64,000 nucleotides of DNA, from NCBI GenBank assembly GCA_934500705.1, contig CAKSTI010000003.1, positions 157,974-221,973 on the forward strand, in the 5' to 3' direction. A program made the translations under genes and the position numbers. Source of the DNA: an uncultured Clostridia bacterium (GTDB lineage Bacteria; Bacillota; Clostridia; UMGS1810). The notes below the pieces were generated by a model. The model did no database searches, was not told the DNA's origin, and saw nothing but the letters and a program-made list of their open reading frames with translations. Positions 16,917-25,607 of the stretch are shown piece by piece. How positions within the stretch are numbered: the first letter of the stretch is position 1; each line of letters starts with the position of its first letter.

Positions 16917-17387
16917 GTGAAAATCAATTATAAGCGTCTTGCGGCGGCAATAGCAATTCCGCTTGCCGTCGGGGGAGTTTCCGCCCTGATTACGTCCGGG
17001 GCTATGAAGGAATTTGCAGGCGTTTCAAAACCGCCGCTCTCACCGCCGGGTTGGCTTTTTCCAGTGGTGTGGTCGGTTTTGTATGTGCTTATGGGCATTG
17101 CATCATATATCATTGTGCAAAGCGGAGCAGAGCCGGGAGAAAAGAAAAGCGCTTTGACTGCGTACGGTGCGCAGCTGTTTTTTAACTTTTTCTGGTCGAT
17201 AATCTTTTTTAATTTTTCAGCATACCTGTTTGCGTTCGTATGGCTCGTGATAATGTTTGTGCTGATTATAATAACATACGGCAGATTTGCAAAAATTGCA
17301 AAATCCGCCGCATATCTGTTGGTTCCGTATATATTGTGGGTGCTGTTTGCCGCATATCTCAATCTCGGTGTGTACCTGCTGAATTAA
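16917..17387 (+). CDS. tspO: TspO/MBR family tryptophan-rich sensory protein
   Basis: A 156-residue five-helix membrane protein of the TspO/peripheral benzodiazepine receptor family. It has the family's SKPPLSPPGWLFPVVWSVLYVLMGIASY segment in the loop and helix 2, then NFFWSIIFFNFSAYLFAFVWL and the last helix YILWVLFAAYLNLGVYLLN. Members bind porphyrins or other tetrapyrroles; role in Firmicutes is uncertain. GTG 16917 follows GAGGTGA at a normal distance. It ends four bases into the convergent topoisomerase gene. Confidence 0.9.
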   Translation: MKINYKRLAAAIAIPLAVGGVSALITSGAMKEFAGVSKPPLSPPGWLFPVVWSVLYVLMGIASYIIVQSGAEPGEKKSALTAYGAQLFFNFFWSIIFFNFSAYLFAFVWLVIMFVLIIITYGRFAKIAKSAAYLLVPYILWVLFAAYLNLGVYLLN

Positions 17388-19558
17388 AACAGGCTTGTCT
17401 GCTCGGAGGATGCGTTGTCCTCATCTTTAAGATAATATCCGGTTGCCGGAATGTTTTTTGTGCGATAATAGTCTGGGTCGTTAAGATTGGCATCGCTCAG
17501 AAAGCAAGCTCTGGCAACCACGCTTTTTTTCTTCATATTCATAACAATTACGCCCTGCGTGTCACGGGTGTTTTTCGGCGCAATGGACGAGGTGTTGAAC
17601 ACGAGCACCTTGTCGAGGTCGGTAAACAGCGCAATGTCGGTGTCCTGCGCAAGGTACTTAACGTCCACGAGCGGATATTTTTTGCAGTAGGCGTTAATCA
17701 GCTTTTTGCGGTTAGTTTTTGTTTCGTAGCTTTTCAGCGGAACTTTGGCGCCTCTGCCGTTTTCAAACAGATACAGAAGGTCGCCGGAGTAGTCCGAGGT
17801 GGGGATAACGTATATTATGCGTTCGTCCGGCTCCATCTCTATTATGTTGGGCAAAAAGTGTCCCCAGTCGCTTGCTTTGCAGTCGGCAATTTCGTGAATT
17901 TTCATCTTATATGCGTTGTGCTTGTCGCTTATTAGGAGAAGGTCGCACACGTTTTCGGTTTCCCACTCGCACACTATTTTGTCGCCGTCTTTCAGCTTTT
18001 GCGCACCGCTTGAACGCAGGGACACCTGCGAAATTTTCTTTAAATAGTTCCCGGCTGTGAGGAATATTTTAAGGTTGTAGTTGTCCACCGTTTCGACCTC
18101 GCTGTATACAACGGTTTCACTGTCGTCCACAATCTCGGTGCGCCTGTCTGCACCGTACTTTTTGCTTATTTCTTTAAGCTCGGAGATGATGACCTTTTTA
18201 ACCTCTTTGTCATTTTTAACAAGTTCGTCCAGTCTGTCCAATTCGTCGTTTATGCCTTCTATGTCGTCAAGGCGGTTTAGAATATACTGCTTGTTGAGGT
18301 TGCGCAGTTTGATGTCGGCAACATATTCTGCCTGAATTTCGTCAATGTCAAAGCCTTGCATAAGGTTGGGCACAACGTCATCATCTTTTTCGGTATTTCT
18401 GATTATGGCAATAGCCTTGTCAATGTCCAAAAGAATTTTTTTGAGTCCTTCGAGCAGATGCAGTTTGTGAGTCAGCTTGTTAATGTCGTATTTGGTTTTG
18501 CGGATTATGCACCCTTTGCGGAATGCCGTCCACTTTTCCAGTATTTCACGCACTCCCATTACCTTTGGCACGTTGCCGTCAAGTATGTTAAAGTTACAGC
18601 TGAAACTGTCTTCAAGGGGAGTGAGTTTGTAGAGCTTTGCCATAAGTGCGTCAGGGTCGGTGCTGCGCTTTACGTCGAGCGTGATTTTAAGTCCGTTAAG
18701 GTCTGTTTCGTCACGCAGGTCGGTTATCTCACGTATCTTGCCGGATTTTATAAGCTCAACGGTTTTGTCAATTATCGCCTCGGCGGTGGTTGTGTAGGGA
18801 ATTTCATAAATTTCGATGTAGCCGTTTTTCTTGTCATAGCGGTACTTTCCACGAACTTTAAAACTGCCCCTGCCGGTATTGTAAATCTGACGTATGGTTT
18901 GCTCATTATACAGCAGACTGCCGCCGGTCGTAAAGTCCGGTGCGAGCAGAGTCTGCGCAATGTCGCAGTTTTCGTTTTTCAAATATGCAATGGTCGTATT
19001 GCAGACCTCACGCAGGTTAAACGAACAGATGCAGTTTGCCATACCGACGGCAATTCCCTGGTTGGGATTTACCAGAATATTGGGAAATGTCACCGGCAAA
19101 AGGACGGGTTCTTTGAGCGTTCCGTCGTAGTTGTCGGTAAAGTCAACCGTATTTTTGTCGATGTCTTTAAAAAGTTCTTTGCTTATTTCGTCGAGTTTAA
19201 CCTCGGTGTAACGTGATGCGGCATATGCCATATCACGGGAATAGTGCTTTGCAAAATTGCCCTTGGAGTCCACAAACGGGTGGAGAAGCGAGTCGTTTCC
19301 ACGGGTAAGGCGAACCATTGTGTCATATATAGCCTGGTCGCCGTGGGGATTTAACTTCATTGTCTGACCTACAACGTTTGCCGACTTTGTTTTGTTGCCG
19401 GTTAATAAATTCATTTTATACATCGTGTATAAAAGTTTCCTGTGGGACGGCTTAAAACCGTCAATCTCCGGCAGCGCACGGGAAATAATAACGCTCATAG
19501 CGTAGGGCATATAGTTTTCTTTAAGTGTGTCTGTAATTCTCTGGTCGGAATTATACAT
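17384..19558 (-). CDS. parC: Type IIA topoisomerase subunit A, ParC/GyrA-like
   Basis: A 724-residue DNA breakage-reunion subunit. The winged-helix and tower region start at residue 1 with TLKENYMPYAMSVIISRALPEIDGFKPSHRKLLYTM; the active-site tyrosine is Tyr117 in SRYTEV. The quinolone-binding loop reads NPHGDQAIYD, so the position equal to E. coli GyrA Ser83 is Gln75, with Asp79 at the Asp87 position. A coiled-coil hinge follows (about 380-470) and the C-terminal domain is short and lacks an evident GyrA-box, favouring a topoisomerase IV role. It is encoded 14 bases behind the ParE-like gene. GyrA/GyrB are expected elsewhere in the genome. Confidence 0.85.
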   Translation of the reverse strand: MYNSDQRITDTLKENYMPYAMSVIISRALPEIDGFKPSHRKLLYTMYKMNLLTGNKTKSANVVGQTMKLNPHGDQAIYDTMVRLTRGNDSLLHPFVDSKGNFAKHYSRDMAYAASRYTEVKLDEISKELFKDIDKNTVDFTDNYDGTLKEPVLLPVTFPNILVNPNQGIAVGMANCICSFNLREVCNTTIAYLKNENCDIAQTLLAPDFTTGGSLLYNEQTIRQIYNTGRGSFKVRGKYRYDKKNGYIEIYEIPYTTTAEAIIDKTVELIKSGKIREITDLRDETDLNGLKITLDVKRSTDPDALMAKLYKLTPLEDSFSCNFNILDGNVPKVMGVREILEKWTAFRKGCIIRKTKYDINKLTHKLHLLEGLKKILLDIDKAIAIIRNTEKDDDVVPNLMQGFDIDEIQAEYVADIKLRNLNKQYILNRLDDIEGINDELDRLDELVKNDKEVKKVIISELKEISKKYGADRRTEIVDDSETVVYSEVETVDNYNLKIFLTAGNYLKKISQVSLRSSGAQKLKDGDKIVCEWETENVCDLLLISDKHNAYKMKIHEIADCKASDWGHFLPNIIEMEPDERIIYVIPTSDYSGDLLYLFENGRGAKVPLKSYETKTNRKKLINAYCKKYPLVDVKYLAQDTDIALFTDLDKVLVFNTSSIAPKNTRDTQGVIVMNMKKKSVVARACFLSDANLNDPDYYRTKNIPATGYYLKDEDNASSEQTSLF

Positions 19559-19572
19559 TCTGCCGTCTCCTC

Positions 19573-21558
19573 TCAGCTTAAATCGAGCATATCAAGATAC
19601 ATATGCCCGTTTTGCGCAATGTAAGTTTTTCTGTCGGCAAGATTGTCGCCGAGCAAAAGATCAAAGACTTCCGCCGTAGGTTCGATGTCCTCGCTCATAA
19701 CACGGATAAGACGCCGTGTTTCCGGGTTCATTGTGGTTTCCCACATCATTTCCGGCTCGTTTTCGCCAAGACCTTTCGAGCGCTGAACGGTGTATTTTTT
19801 GCCGCTCAGTTTGGCTGTGATTTCCGCTTTTTCCTTTTCTGTGTATGCAAAGTACGATTTGTCTTTGACGGTTATCTCAAACAGGGGCGACTCCGCAATA
19901 TAGACCTTTCCGGCGTCAATCAGCGTCGGCACAAGGCGGTAGAGCATTGCGAGAATAAGCGTCCTTATCTGAAATCCGTCAACGTCGGCATCGGTACAGA
20001 TGATTATTTTATCCCAGCGGAGGTTGTCCATATCAAAGGTGTTTAAGTTTTTGTTGTGCTTGGAGCTTATCTCAACGCCACAGCCGAGAACACGCAAGAG
20101 GTCAACTATTATGTCGCTTTTAAATATTTTTTCGTAGTCGGCTTTAAGACAGTTAAGGATTTTTCCACGCACCGGCATTATTGCCTGAAATTCCGAGTTT
20201 CTGCCGAGTTTGCACGAGCCGAGGGCAGAGTCGCCCTCAACGATGTATATTTCACGTTTTGACACGTCCTTTGTACGGCAGTCAACGAATTTTTCCACAC
20301 GGTTGCTCACATCAATGGTGCCGCTGAGCTTTTTGGCAATATTCACCCTTGCCTTTTCGGCGTGTTCACGGCTGCGCTTGTTGATGAGAACCTGAGTTGC
20401 GATTTTGTCCGCCTCGGCTTTATTTTCTATAAAGTAAAATTCAAGCTCGTGGCGCAGCCACTCTATCATAGCGTCGGTGATGAACTTGTTGTTGATTGCT
20501 TTTTTTGTCTGGTTTTCGTAACTTGTCATAGTCGAAAACGAGTTGGAAACCAAAATCAGACAGTCACGCACATCACCGAAATTTATCTTAGACTCGTTTT
20601 TGTTATATTTGTTGTTGCTTTTGAGGTACCTGTCAATGGTGTAGGTAAAGGCATTGCTCACAGCCTTGTCGGGCGAGCCGCCGTGCTCCAAAAAGCTGGA
20701 ATTGTGGTAATATTCCAAAAGGCTTGCCTTGTTGGAAAAGCAGAACGCAACCGACAGCTTAACCTTGTACTCCGGCTTGTCCTCACGGTCACGACCCTTT
20801 CTCTCACATTCGATGTATTTAATGTCGGTGAAACCCTCGCCGTTTTCGATTTCCTTAACATAGTCGGCAATTCCGTTTTCGTAGAGAAAGTCCTTCTCCT
20901 CAAATTCGCCCTTTGAAACTTCGTTTTTAAATTTAAAGCACAAACCTTTGTTTACGATTGCCTGTTTTTTAAGTATTTCCTCATAGTATTCCGATGAAAT
21001 GTCTATATCTGTAAAAACGTCCAGGTCAGGGCGCCATTTAATTCTTGTTCCGGTGTGGCGGTGGCGGAACGGCTCTTTGGTAAGTCCGCCCACGTTTTCG
21101 CCCTTTTCAAAATGCAGGCTGTATTTAAAACCGTCCCTTAAAACGGTAACGTCCATATATTCCGAGGCGTACTGCGTTGCGCACGCACCCAGTCCGTTAA
21201 GTCCAAGGCTGTACTCGTAATTTTCGCCGTCGTTGTTTTTGTATTTTCCGCCGGCGTAAAGCTCGCAGAAAACAAGCTCCCAGTTGAATTTGTTTTCAAT
21301 GGGGTTGAAATCTACCGGCACGCCTCTGCCGTAGTCGTTTACCTCAATGGATTTGTCCATATAACGGGTTACTTCAATCACGCTGCCGTGACCTTCTCTT
21401 GCCTCGTCGATGGAGTTTGAAAGTATTTCAAACATAGCGTGGCGGCAGCCTTCAATCCCGTCCGAACCAAAAATAACGGCAGGTCTTAAACGCACCCTGT
21501 CCGCTCCTTTAAGCATAGATATGCTTTTGTTATCATATGTGTTTTTCTTTTGAGCCAT
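19573..21558 (-). CDS. parE: Type IIA topoisomerase subunit B, ParE/GyrB-like
   Basis: A 661-residue ATPase subunit. The GHKL ATP site has Asn48 in EILSNSIDEA, NDYGRGVPVD near 74-83, and GLNGLG at 119-124 in place of the common GGLHGVG. The TOPRIM domain has EGDSALG at 441-447 (commonly EGDSAGG) and TDADVDGFQIRTL. The transducer region VSNSFSTMTSYENQTKKA departs from the usual PQFEGQTK. These substitutions mark a divergent subfamily found with short ParC-like partners in some Clostridia. ATG 21558 follows GAGGTGA. Confidence 0.85.
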   Translation of the reverse strand: MAQKKNTYDNKSISMLKGADRVRLRPAVIFGSDGIEGCRHAMFEILSNSIDEAREGHGSVIEVTRYMDKSIEVNDYGRGVPVDFNPIENKFNWELVFCELYAGGKYKNNDGENYEYSLGLNGLGACATQYASEYMDVTVLRDGFKYSLHFEKGENVGGLTKEPFRHRHTGTRIKWRPDLDVFTDIDISSEYYEEILKKQAIVNKGLCFKFKNEVSKGEFEEKDFLYENGIADYVKEIENGEGFTDIKYIECERKGRDREDKPEYKVKLSVAFCFSNKASLLEYYHNSSFLEHGGSPDKAVSNAFTYTIDRYLKSNNKYNKNESKINFGDVRDCLILVSNSFSTMTSYENQTKKAINNKFITDAMIEWLRHELEFYFIENKAEADKIATQVLINKRSREHAEKARVNIAKKLSGTIDVSNRVEKFVDCRTKDVSKREIYIVEGDSALGSCKLGRNSEFQAIMPVRGKILNCLKADYEKIFKSDIIVDLLRVLGCGVEISSKHNKNLNTFDMDNLRWDKIIICTDADVDGFQIRTLILAMLYRLVPTLIDAGKVYIAESPLFEITVKDKSYFAYTEKEKAEITAKLSGKKYTVQRSKGLGENEPEMMWETTMNPETRRLIRVMSEDIEPTAEVFDLLLGDNLADRKTYIAQNGHMYLDMLDLS

Positions 21559-21584
21559 TTACTTCACCTCTGTTTATATACATT

Positions 21585-21613
21585 ATTATACACTTAATTT
21601 TGTGTTTTTTCAA
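21585..21613 (-). promoter_or_regulatory. Sigma-A promoter of the parE-parC unit
   Basis: On the minus strand TTGAAA (21608-21613) and TATAAT (21585-21590) with 17 bases between, about 27 bases before the parE start codon. Confidence 0.7.
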
Positions 21614-21740
21614 GGTTTAAATGATTTTTTACATATGTTGGGTTTTTTTCAAACATTTTTTGCGAAAAAATATCGCCTATGCAAAGTCGTAAGAATATGA
21701 TATAATTAGTTGAAACAAAAATTCTGAGGGGATTTGCAAA

Positions 21741-23396
21741 ATGAAAAATACCGTTTTTGCAGTACGAATATTTTTGTGCGCTGTTTTATGTATGTCGCTC
21801 CTTTGCTCCGCAGCCGGCATAGACTCCGTAAAGTCTGATAACGCTGAGCTCGGCGCCGTGTTTTCAAGGCTTGAAAACGGGGACATAAGCGTTTGTTTAA
21901 ACGGCACGGCAGGGGAGGGCGCAAGCTTGATTTTTGCCGTCTATGACAAAAGCGGTGCGCTCTCGAATGTGAAAATTGCACCCGGTACAACAAAGGAGTA
22001 TGTGATAACAAACTGCTCCGATACGCAGAGCGTCCGTGTTTTTGCACGCAAGGGAGAGGGGCTTCTCATTCCCGTGGCGTCGAGTCCCGAAATAAAGACA
22101 TCGGATATTGAAACCGTTCCCGATGTCCTGCGTGTAAGAGAGGACGGACAGCTTGTGCACAAGGACGGGAAAACCGTAGTGCTCAGAGGTGTGAACTTCG
22201 GCGGCTGGCTCATTCAGGAAACCTGGATGTGTCCTCTTGTTGCCTTTGATAACAACGTGACCGTAAAGGGCGGCAAGGAAAACGGCTGGGCAAACCTCGA
22301 TACGTTAAACGCCCTTGAAAGCAAGTTCGGCGCAAACGGCGCATCTGCGCTTATGCAAAAATACTACGACAGCTACATAACCGAGGGGGATTTTAAAAAC
22401 GTCCGTGACCTCGGATTTAACTGCGTGCGCATACCGTTCTGGTACAGGAACTTTATGTCTGACGAAAACGAAACGTATATTACCGATAACGATGACGATA
22501 ACCCTGGATTTAAAAAACTCGACTGGGCGTGCGAAATGGCGGAAAAATACGGACTGTATATGATACTTGATATGCACGGCTGTCCGGGCGGTCAGAGCGG
22601 CGACCATTCGTGCGGAAAAGTCGGGAGAAATTATTTGTATAAAGAAGAAAAATATCAAAGCATAATGGAAGAACTGTGGGTGAGAATTGCAAAAAGGTAC
22701 CGCAAAAAGACCTGTGTTGCGGCATATGACATAATGAACGAGCCTTTAAACAACGCCAATGCAAACTACGGCGTTTCGTCAAAGTATGCGGCGGACCCGT
22801 GGGCGGACAAAATACTGCGTGTTGAAGTCTATGACAGAATGATAAAGGCTGTGAGAAAAGCAGACCCTTACCACGTTATAACAATCGAGGGAATATGGCG
22901 CATTTCATATCTGCCGAACCCGTCGGACTACGGCTGGACAGATATGATGTACCAGCTCCATTCCTACGACTCGGACGACAGTACGACAAAGGCGCTTGTA
23001 AAATCAATTTCGGATAAAATGAATGAGTACGGCGTTGCCGGCTATATGGGTGAGTTTAATCCGCTTGTATACAATAAAAGTGCGGCAGAACTTATGGACA
23101 AGGCAAACATAAGCTATACGCTGTGGAATTACAAGGTGACGGGCATATTGAACGACGGATACAAAAACTGGGGTTTGTATTACAAGAGTTTTTCGGCAGA
23201 TGAGCTTTACAACATCTGCGGACAGAGCGCATTTTCTAAAATTTCGTCATCGTGGAACGGTGTGATGCTTAGCACAAAGTCGCTGACGGACAGCGAAATT
23301 AAAAATATGTATTCAAACTGGTGGAGCACAGAAAAACTTGCTACCGAAAACTACACGCTGAATAATGAACTTAAAGCTATTATGGGCACAAAATAA
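21741..23396 (+). CDS. Secreted glycoside hydrolase family 5 protein
   Basis: A 551-residue GH5 enzyme with a signal peptide (residues 1 to about 25, hydrophobic core IFLCAVLCMSLLCSAAG). A beta-rich region of about 100 residues precedes the TIM barrel, which begins LRGVNFGGWLIQETW near 148. Catalytic residues are Glu334 (acid/base, YDIMNEP) and Glu438 (nucleophile, YMGEFNP); His407 in QLHSYD and Arg230 in NCVRIPFW are also in place. The family cuts beta-glucans, mannans and related glycans; subfamily cannot be set by eye, though LRGVNFGGWL resembles exo-glucanase-like groups. No cell-wall anchor or dockerin is seen, so the protein is probably released or stays loosely attached. AT-rich upstream region has TATAAT at 21701-21706 without a clear -35. 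Confidence 0.88.
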   Translation: MKNTVFAVRIFLCAVLCMSLLCSAAGIDSVKSDNAELGAVFSRLENGDISVCLNGTAGEGASLIFAVYDKSGALSNVKIAPGTTKEYVITNCSDTQSVRVFARKGEGLLIPVASSPEIKTSDIETVPDVLRVREDGQLVHKDGKTVVLRGVNFGGWLIQETWMCPLVAFDNNVTVKGGKENGWANLDTLNALESKFGANGASALMQKYYDSYITEGDFKNVRDLGFNCVRIPFWYRNFMSDENETYITDNDDDNPGFKKLDWACEMAEKYGLYMILDMHGCPGGQSGDHSCGKVGRNYLYKEEKYQSIMEELWVRIAKRYRKKTCVAAYDIMNEPLNNANANYGVSSKYAADPWADKILRVEVYDRMIKAVRKADPYHVITIEGIWRISYLPNPSDYGWTDMMYQLHSYDSDDSTTKALVKSISDKMNEYGVAGYMGEFNPLVYNKSAAELMDKANISYTLWNYKVTGILNDGYKNWGLYYKSFSADELYNICGQSAFSKISSSWNGVMLSTKSLTDSEIKNMYSNWWSTEKLATENYTLNNELKAIMGTK

Positions 23397-23415
23397 AAAA
23401 ATTTAAAAAAAGGTA

Positions 23416-23444
23416 TTGACAAATGCGCCCTGCGGTGGTATTAT
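23416..23444 (+). promoter_or_regulatory. Sigma-A promoter of infC-rpmI-rplT
   Basis: TTGACA (23416-23421), 17-base spacer, TATTAT (23439-23444). The transcript would start near 23451, at the beginning of the leader. Confidence 0.75.
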
Positions 23445-23450
23445 ATTGCA

Positions 23451-23556
23451 GTAAAGCAAAGCAGAAGTCCACTTCTCACCTTGCGGTTATGCAAATCGGT
23501 AAGGTTAATACTTGTATCAAATGTATGAGTGGGTGGATTTTGCCCACTTTTTCTTT
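23451..23556 (+). promoter_or_regulatory. Ribosomal protein L20-type leader with attenuator
   Basis: The 160-base untranslated leader of infC contains AAGTCCACTTCTCACCTTG and a later GGTAAGGTT, the sort of sequence found in L20 leaders of Firmicutes, which mimic the L20 site on 23S rRNA. It ends in an intrinsic terminator: AGTGGG (23528-23533) pairs with CCCACT (23543-23548), followed by TTTTTCTTTTG. Excess L20 would be expected to favour termination and repress infC, rpmI and rplT. Assignment is by memory of the motif and by position, not by a covariance search. Confidence 0.7.
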
Positions 23557-23610
23557 TGTTTCGGGAAAAAGGGCTTGGTATTATTATTTTTATTGTGGAG
23601 GTGCTTTATC

Positions 23611-24123
23611 ATCAGTAGTAAAGAAATGTTGATTAATGATGAAATCAGAGAGAAAGAAGTCAGGTTGATTGATATGGACGGCTCACAGCTCGGCATACTT
23701 CCCATTGCTGACGCAATGGCAAAGGCAGAGAATAAGGGGCTTGACCTGGTGCTTATAGCTCCGCAGGCAAAACCGCCGGCGTGCAAGATAATGGACTACG
23801 GCAAGTATAAGTTTGAGCAGAGCAAGAGAGACAAGGAAGCACGCAAAAATCAAAAGACCGTGAACATAAAAGAAGTTCGCATTACGCCGTCTATCGACGT
23901 GCATGACTTTAACACAAAGGTTAATCAGGCAGTCAAATTTTTAAAATCCGGTGATAAAGTAAAAGTTACCGTCAGGTTCAGAGGCCGTGAACTTCATCAC
24001 ACAGACCTCGGTATGGAACTGCTCAAAAAGTTCGGCGAAGTTATTACGGAGTCGGGCAGTATTGAAAAAGCTGCAAAGCTCGAAGGCAGAAATATGACTA
24101 TGGTGGTCGCACCGAAACAATGA
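23611..24123 (+). CDS. infC: Translation initiation factor IF-3, non-canonical ATC start
   Basis: A 170-residue IF-3. N-domain MLINDEIREKEVRLIDMDGSQLGILP, then linker, then C-domain KEVRITPSIDVHDFNTKVNQAVKFL with the conserved RFRGRE. The ribosome site GGAGGTG (23597-23603) is nine bases before ATC at 23611, which opens ISSKEMLINDEI, and 24 bases before the first ATG at 23626, so the ATC codon is the likely start. Rare start codons are the hallmark of infC, because IF-3 rejects them and so limits its own synthesis. The alternative ATG start would give 165 residues. First gene of infC-rpmI-rplT. Confidence 0.95.
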   Translation: MSSKEMLINDEIREKEVRLIDMDGSQLGILPIADAMAKAENKGLDLVLIAPQAKPPACKIMDYGKYKFEQSKRDKEARKNQKTVNIKEVRITPSIDVHDFNTKVNQAVKFLKSGDKVKVTVRFRGRELHHTDLGMELLKKFGEVITESGSIEKAAKLEGRNMTMVVAPKQ

Positions 24124-24156
24124 TAAAACTTAAAAATCGGAAGGAGTGCAAATGCA

Positions 24157-24354
24157 ATGCCTAAAATCAAAACTCACAGAGGTGCTGCAAAGAGATTTGG
24201 TCTCACAAAGAACGGTAAGGTAAAGCTCAATCAGGCTTTCAGAAGACATATTTTAACCAAAAAGTCTACAAAAAGAAAGAGAGCTTTGAGAAAGCAGGCT
24301 TATGCTTCTAAGGCAAATGCTGCAACAATCAAGAGACTGATACTTTATAAATAA
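24157..24354 (+). CDS. rpmI: 50S ribosomal protein L35
   Basis: A 65-residue L35 (MPKIKTHRGAAKRFGLTKNGKVK), full length, rich in Lys and Arg. GGAGTG precedes the ATG. Between infC and rplT as usual. Confidence 0.98.
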   Translation: MPKIKTHRGAAKRFGLTKNGKVKLNQAFRRHILTKKSTKRKRALRKQAYASKANAATIKRLILYK

Positions 24355-24374
24355 AATCGAGGAGGCGTTTTAAA

Positions 24375-24731
24375 ATGGCTAGAGTAAAAGGCGCTATGGC
24401 TACAAGAAAAAGACACAAGAGAGTTTTAAAACTCGCTAAGGGATACAGAGGTGCTAAGAGCAAACTTTTCAGAACCGCAAACCAGGCGGTAATGAAGTCA
24501 CTGTCTTATGCTTACATCGGCAGAAAGCAGAAAAAGAGAGATTTCAGAAAAATCTGGATAACAAGAATAAGCGCAGCTTGCAAGCTTAACGGAATTAACT
24601 ATTCAAAGTTTATGAACGGTCTTAAAAAGGCTGACATAAATATGAACAGAAAAATGCTCTCCGAGATTGCCATTGCAGACCCGGCAGCATTCACAGCATT
24701 GGTTGAGCAGGCTAAGGCGGCTCTTAACTAA
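24375..24731 (+). CDS. rplT: 50S ribosomal protein L20
   Basis: A 118-residue L20 (MARVKGAMATRKRHKRVLKLAKGY), an early 50S assembly protein and the likely ligand of the leader upstream of infC. GGAGG is ten bases before the ATG. Followed by a strong terminator. Confidence 0.98.
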   Translation: MARVKGAMATRKRHKRVLKLAKGYRGAKSKLFRTANQAVMKSLSYAYIGRKQKKRDFRKIWITRISAACKLNGINYSKFMNGLKKADINMNRKMLSEIAIADPAAFTALVEQAKAALN

Positions 24732-24748
24732 TACAAGCTATGTTTTTT

Positions 24749-24783
24749 AAAACCACTATATTTTGAGTAAATATAGTGGTTTT
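24749..24783 (+). terminator. Terminator after rplT
   Basis: A perfect 15-bp stem (24749-24763 with 24769-24783), AAAACCACTATATTT and its complement, loop TGAGT, ending in TTTT. Confidence 0.85.
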
Positions 24784-24818
24784 AGTGTATATGGGAAAAT
24801 TGACGGGCGGTGAATTTT

Positions 24819-25607
24819 GTGACAGCAGTTAAAATAGAAAGCAGTTCAAACGCTGTTTTTAAACAGACAAAAAAATTGCTTAAACGCAGTGAGAGAAAGA
24901 AAACGGGTTTATTTATAATAGAGGGCGAGCGCATAGTAAACGACGCCGTAAAGAAGGGTGCACGGGTTGAATACATTGTTGTAAGCGAGTTTTACGGCGG
25001 AAGCGTCCCGGAGGGCATTAAGACGTACGTTTTGGCGGACAGACTCTTTGACGAATTAAAGGAAACGGTAAATTCCCAGGGTATAGCCGCCGTGGTGAAT
25101 TATACGCAGAAAAAGACCGATGAGATAAACTATGAAAAAGACGGCTGTTATCTGTACCTTGACTGCGTTGCCGACCCCGGAAATATGGGGACGATAATAC
25201 GCTCGGCGGAGGCGTTCGGAGCAGACGGCATAATTTTGTCCGACGGCTGCGTTGACGTATACAACCCCAAGGTTATCCGCTCGACTATGTCGGCGTTGTT
25301 TGACGTTGACCTGTACTGCGGAAATGAGGAAACTATTAAAAAATTTTTGCAAAACGGCTTTGAGATTGCAGGAACTTTCCCAACCGATGCCGAATACTCC
25401 TATGAGTGCGATTATTCCGACAAATGTGTAATAGTAATGGGCAATGAGGCAAACGGCATTTGTGACAAAATTTCCGCTCTCTGCACAAAAAAAGTGACGA
25501 TTCCGATGACTAAATTCACAGAGTCCTTGAATGTTTCCGTTGCTTGTGGTATAATGTTGTACGAGAGGTTTATATACGGAAAAAGACGGGGGAAAAAAGA
25601 TGAATAA
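24819..25607 (+). CDS. TrmH/SpoU-family RNA 2'-O-methyltransferase
   Basis: A 262-residue SPOUT methyltransferase of the RlmB/TsnR type. The N-terminal substrate-binding domain includes GLFIIEGERIVNDA; the knot domain has YLDCVADPGNMGTIIRSAEAFGADGI (motif 1), VIVMGNEANGI (motif 2) and IPMTKFTESLNVSVACGIMLYE (motif 3), all needed for S-adenosylmethionine binding. The target (rRNA or tRNA) is not known. GTG 24819 follows GGGCGGTG; another in-frame GTG lies nine bases upstream. It is the first of seven closely packed genes reaching to 31636; its end overlaps the next gene by eight bases. Confidence 0.88.
   Translation: MTAVKIESSSNAVFKQTKKLLKRSERKKTGLFIIEGERIVNDAVKKGARVEYIVVSEFYGGSVPEGIKTYVLADRLFDELKETVNSQGIAAVVNYTQKKTDEINYEKDGCYLYLDCVADPGNMGTIIRSAEAFGADGIILSDGCVDVYNPKVIRSTMSALFDVDLYCGNEETIKKFLQNGFEIAGTFPTDAEYSYECDYSDKCVIVMGNEANGICDKISALCTKKVTIPMTKFTESLNVSVACGIMLYERFIYGKRRGKKDE

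Noticed and set aside
18356..19216. A 286-codon plus-strand frame opposite parC
   Set aside because: It is antisense to a clearly conserved topoisomerase gene, without ribosome site or recognisable protein; several similar frames opposite parE, efp and rhaD were rejected on the same grounds.
23451..23610. T-box leader before infC
   Set aside because: No T-box core sequence; the motif and the gene order fit an L20-type leader better.
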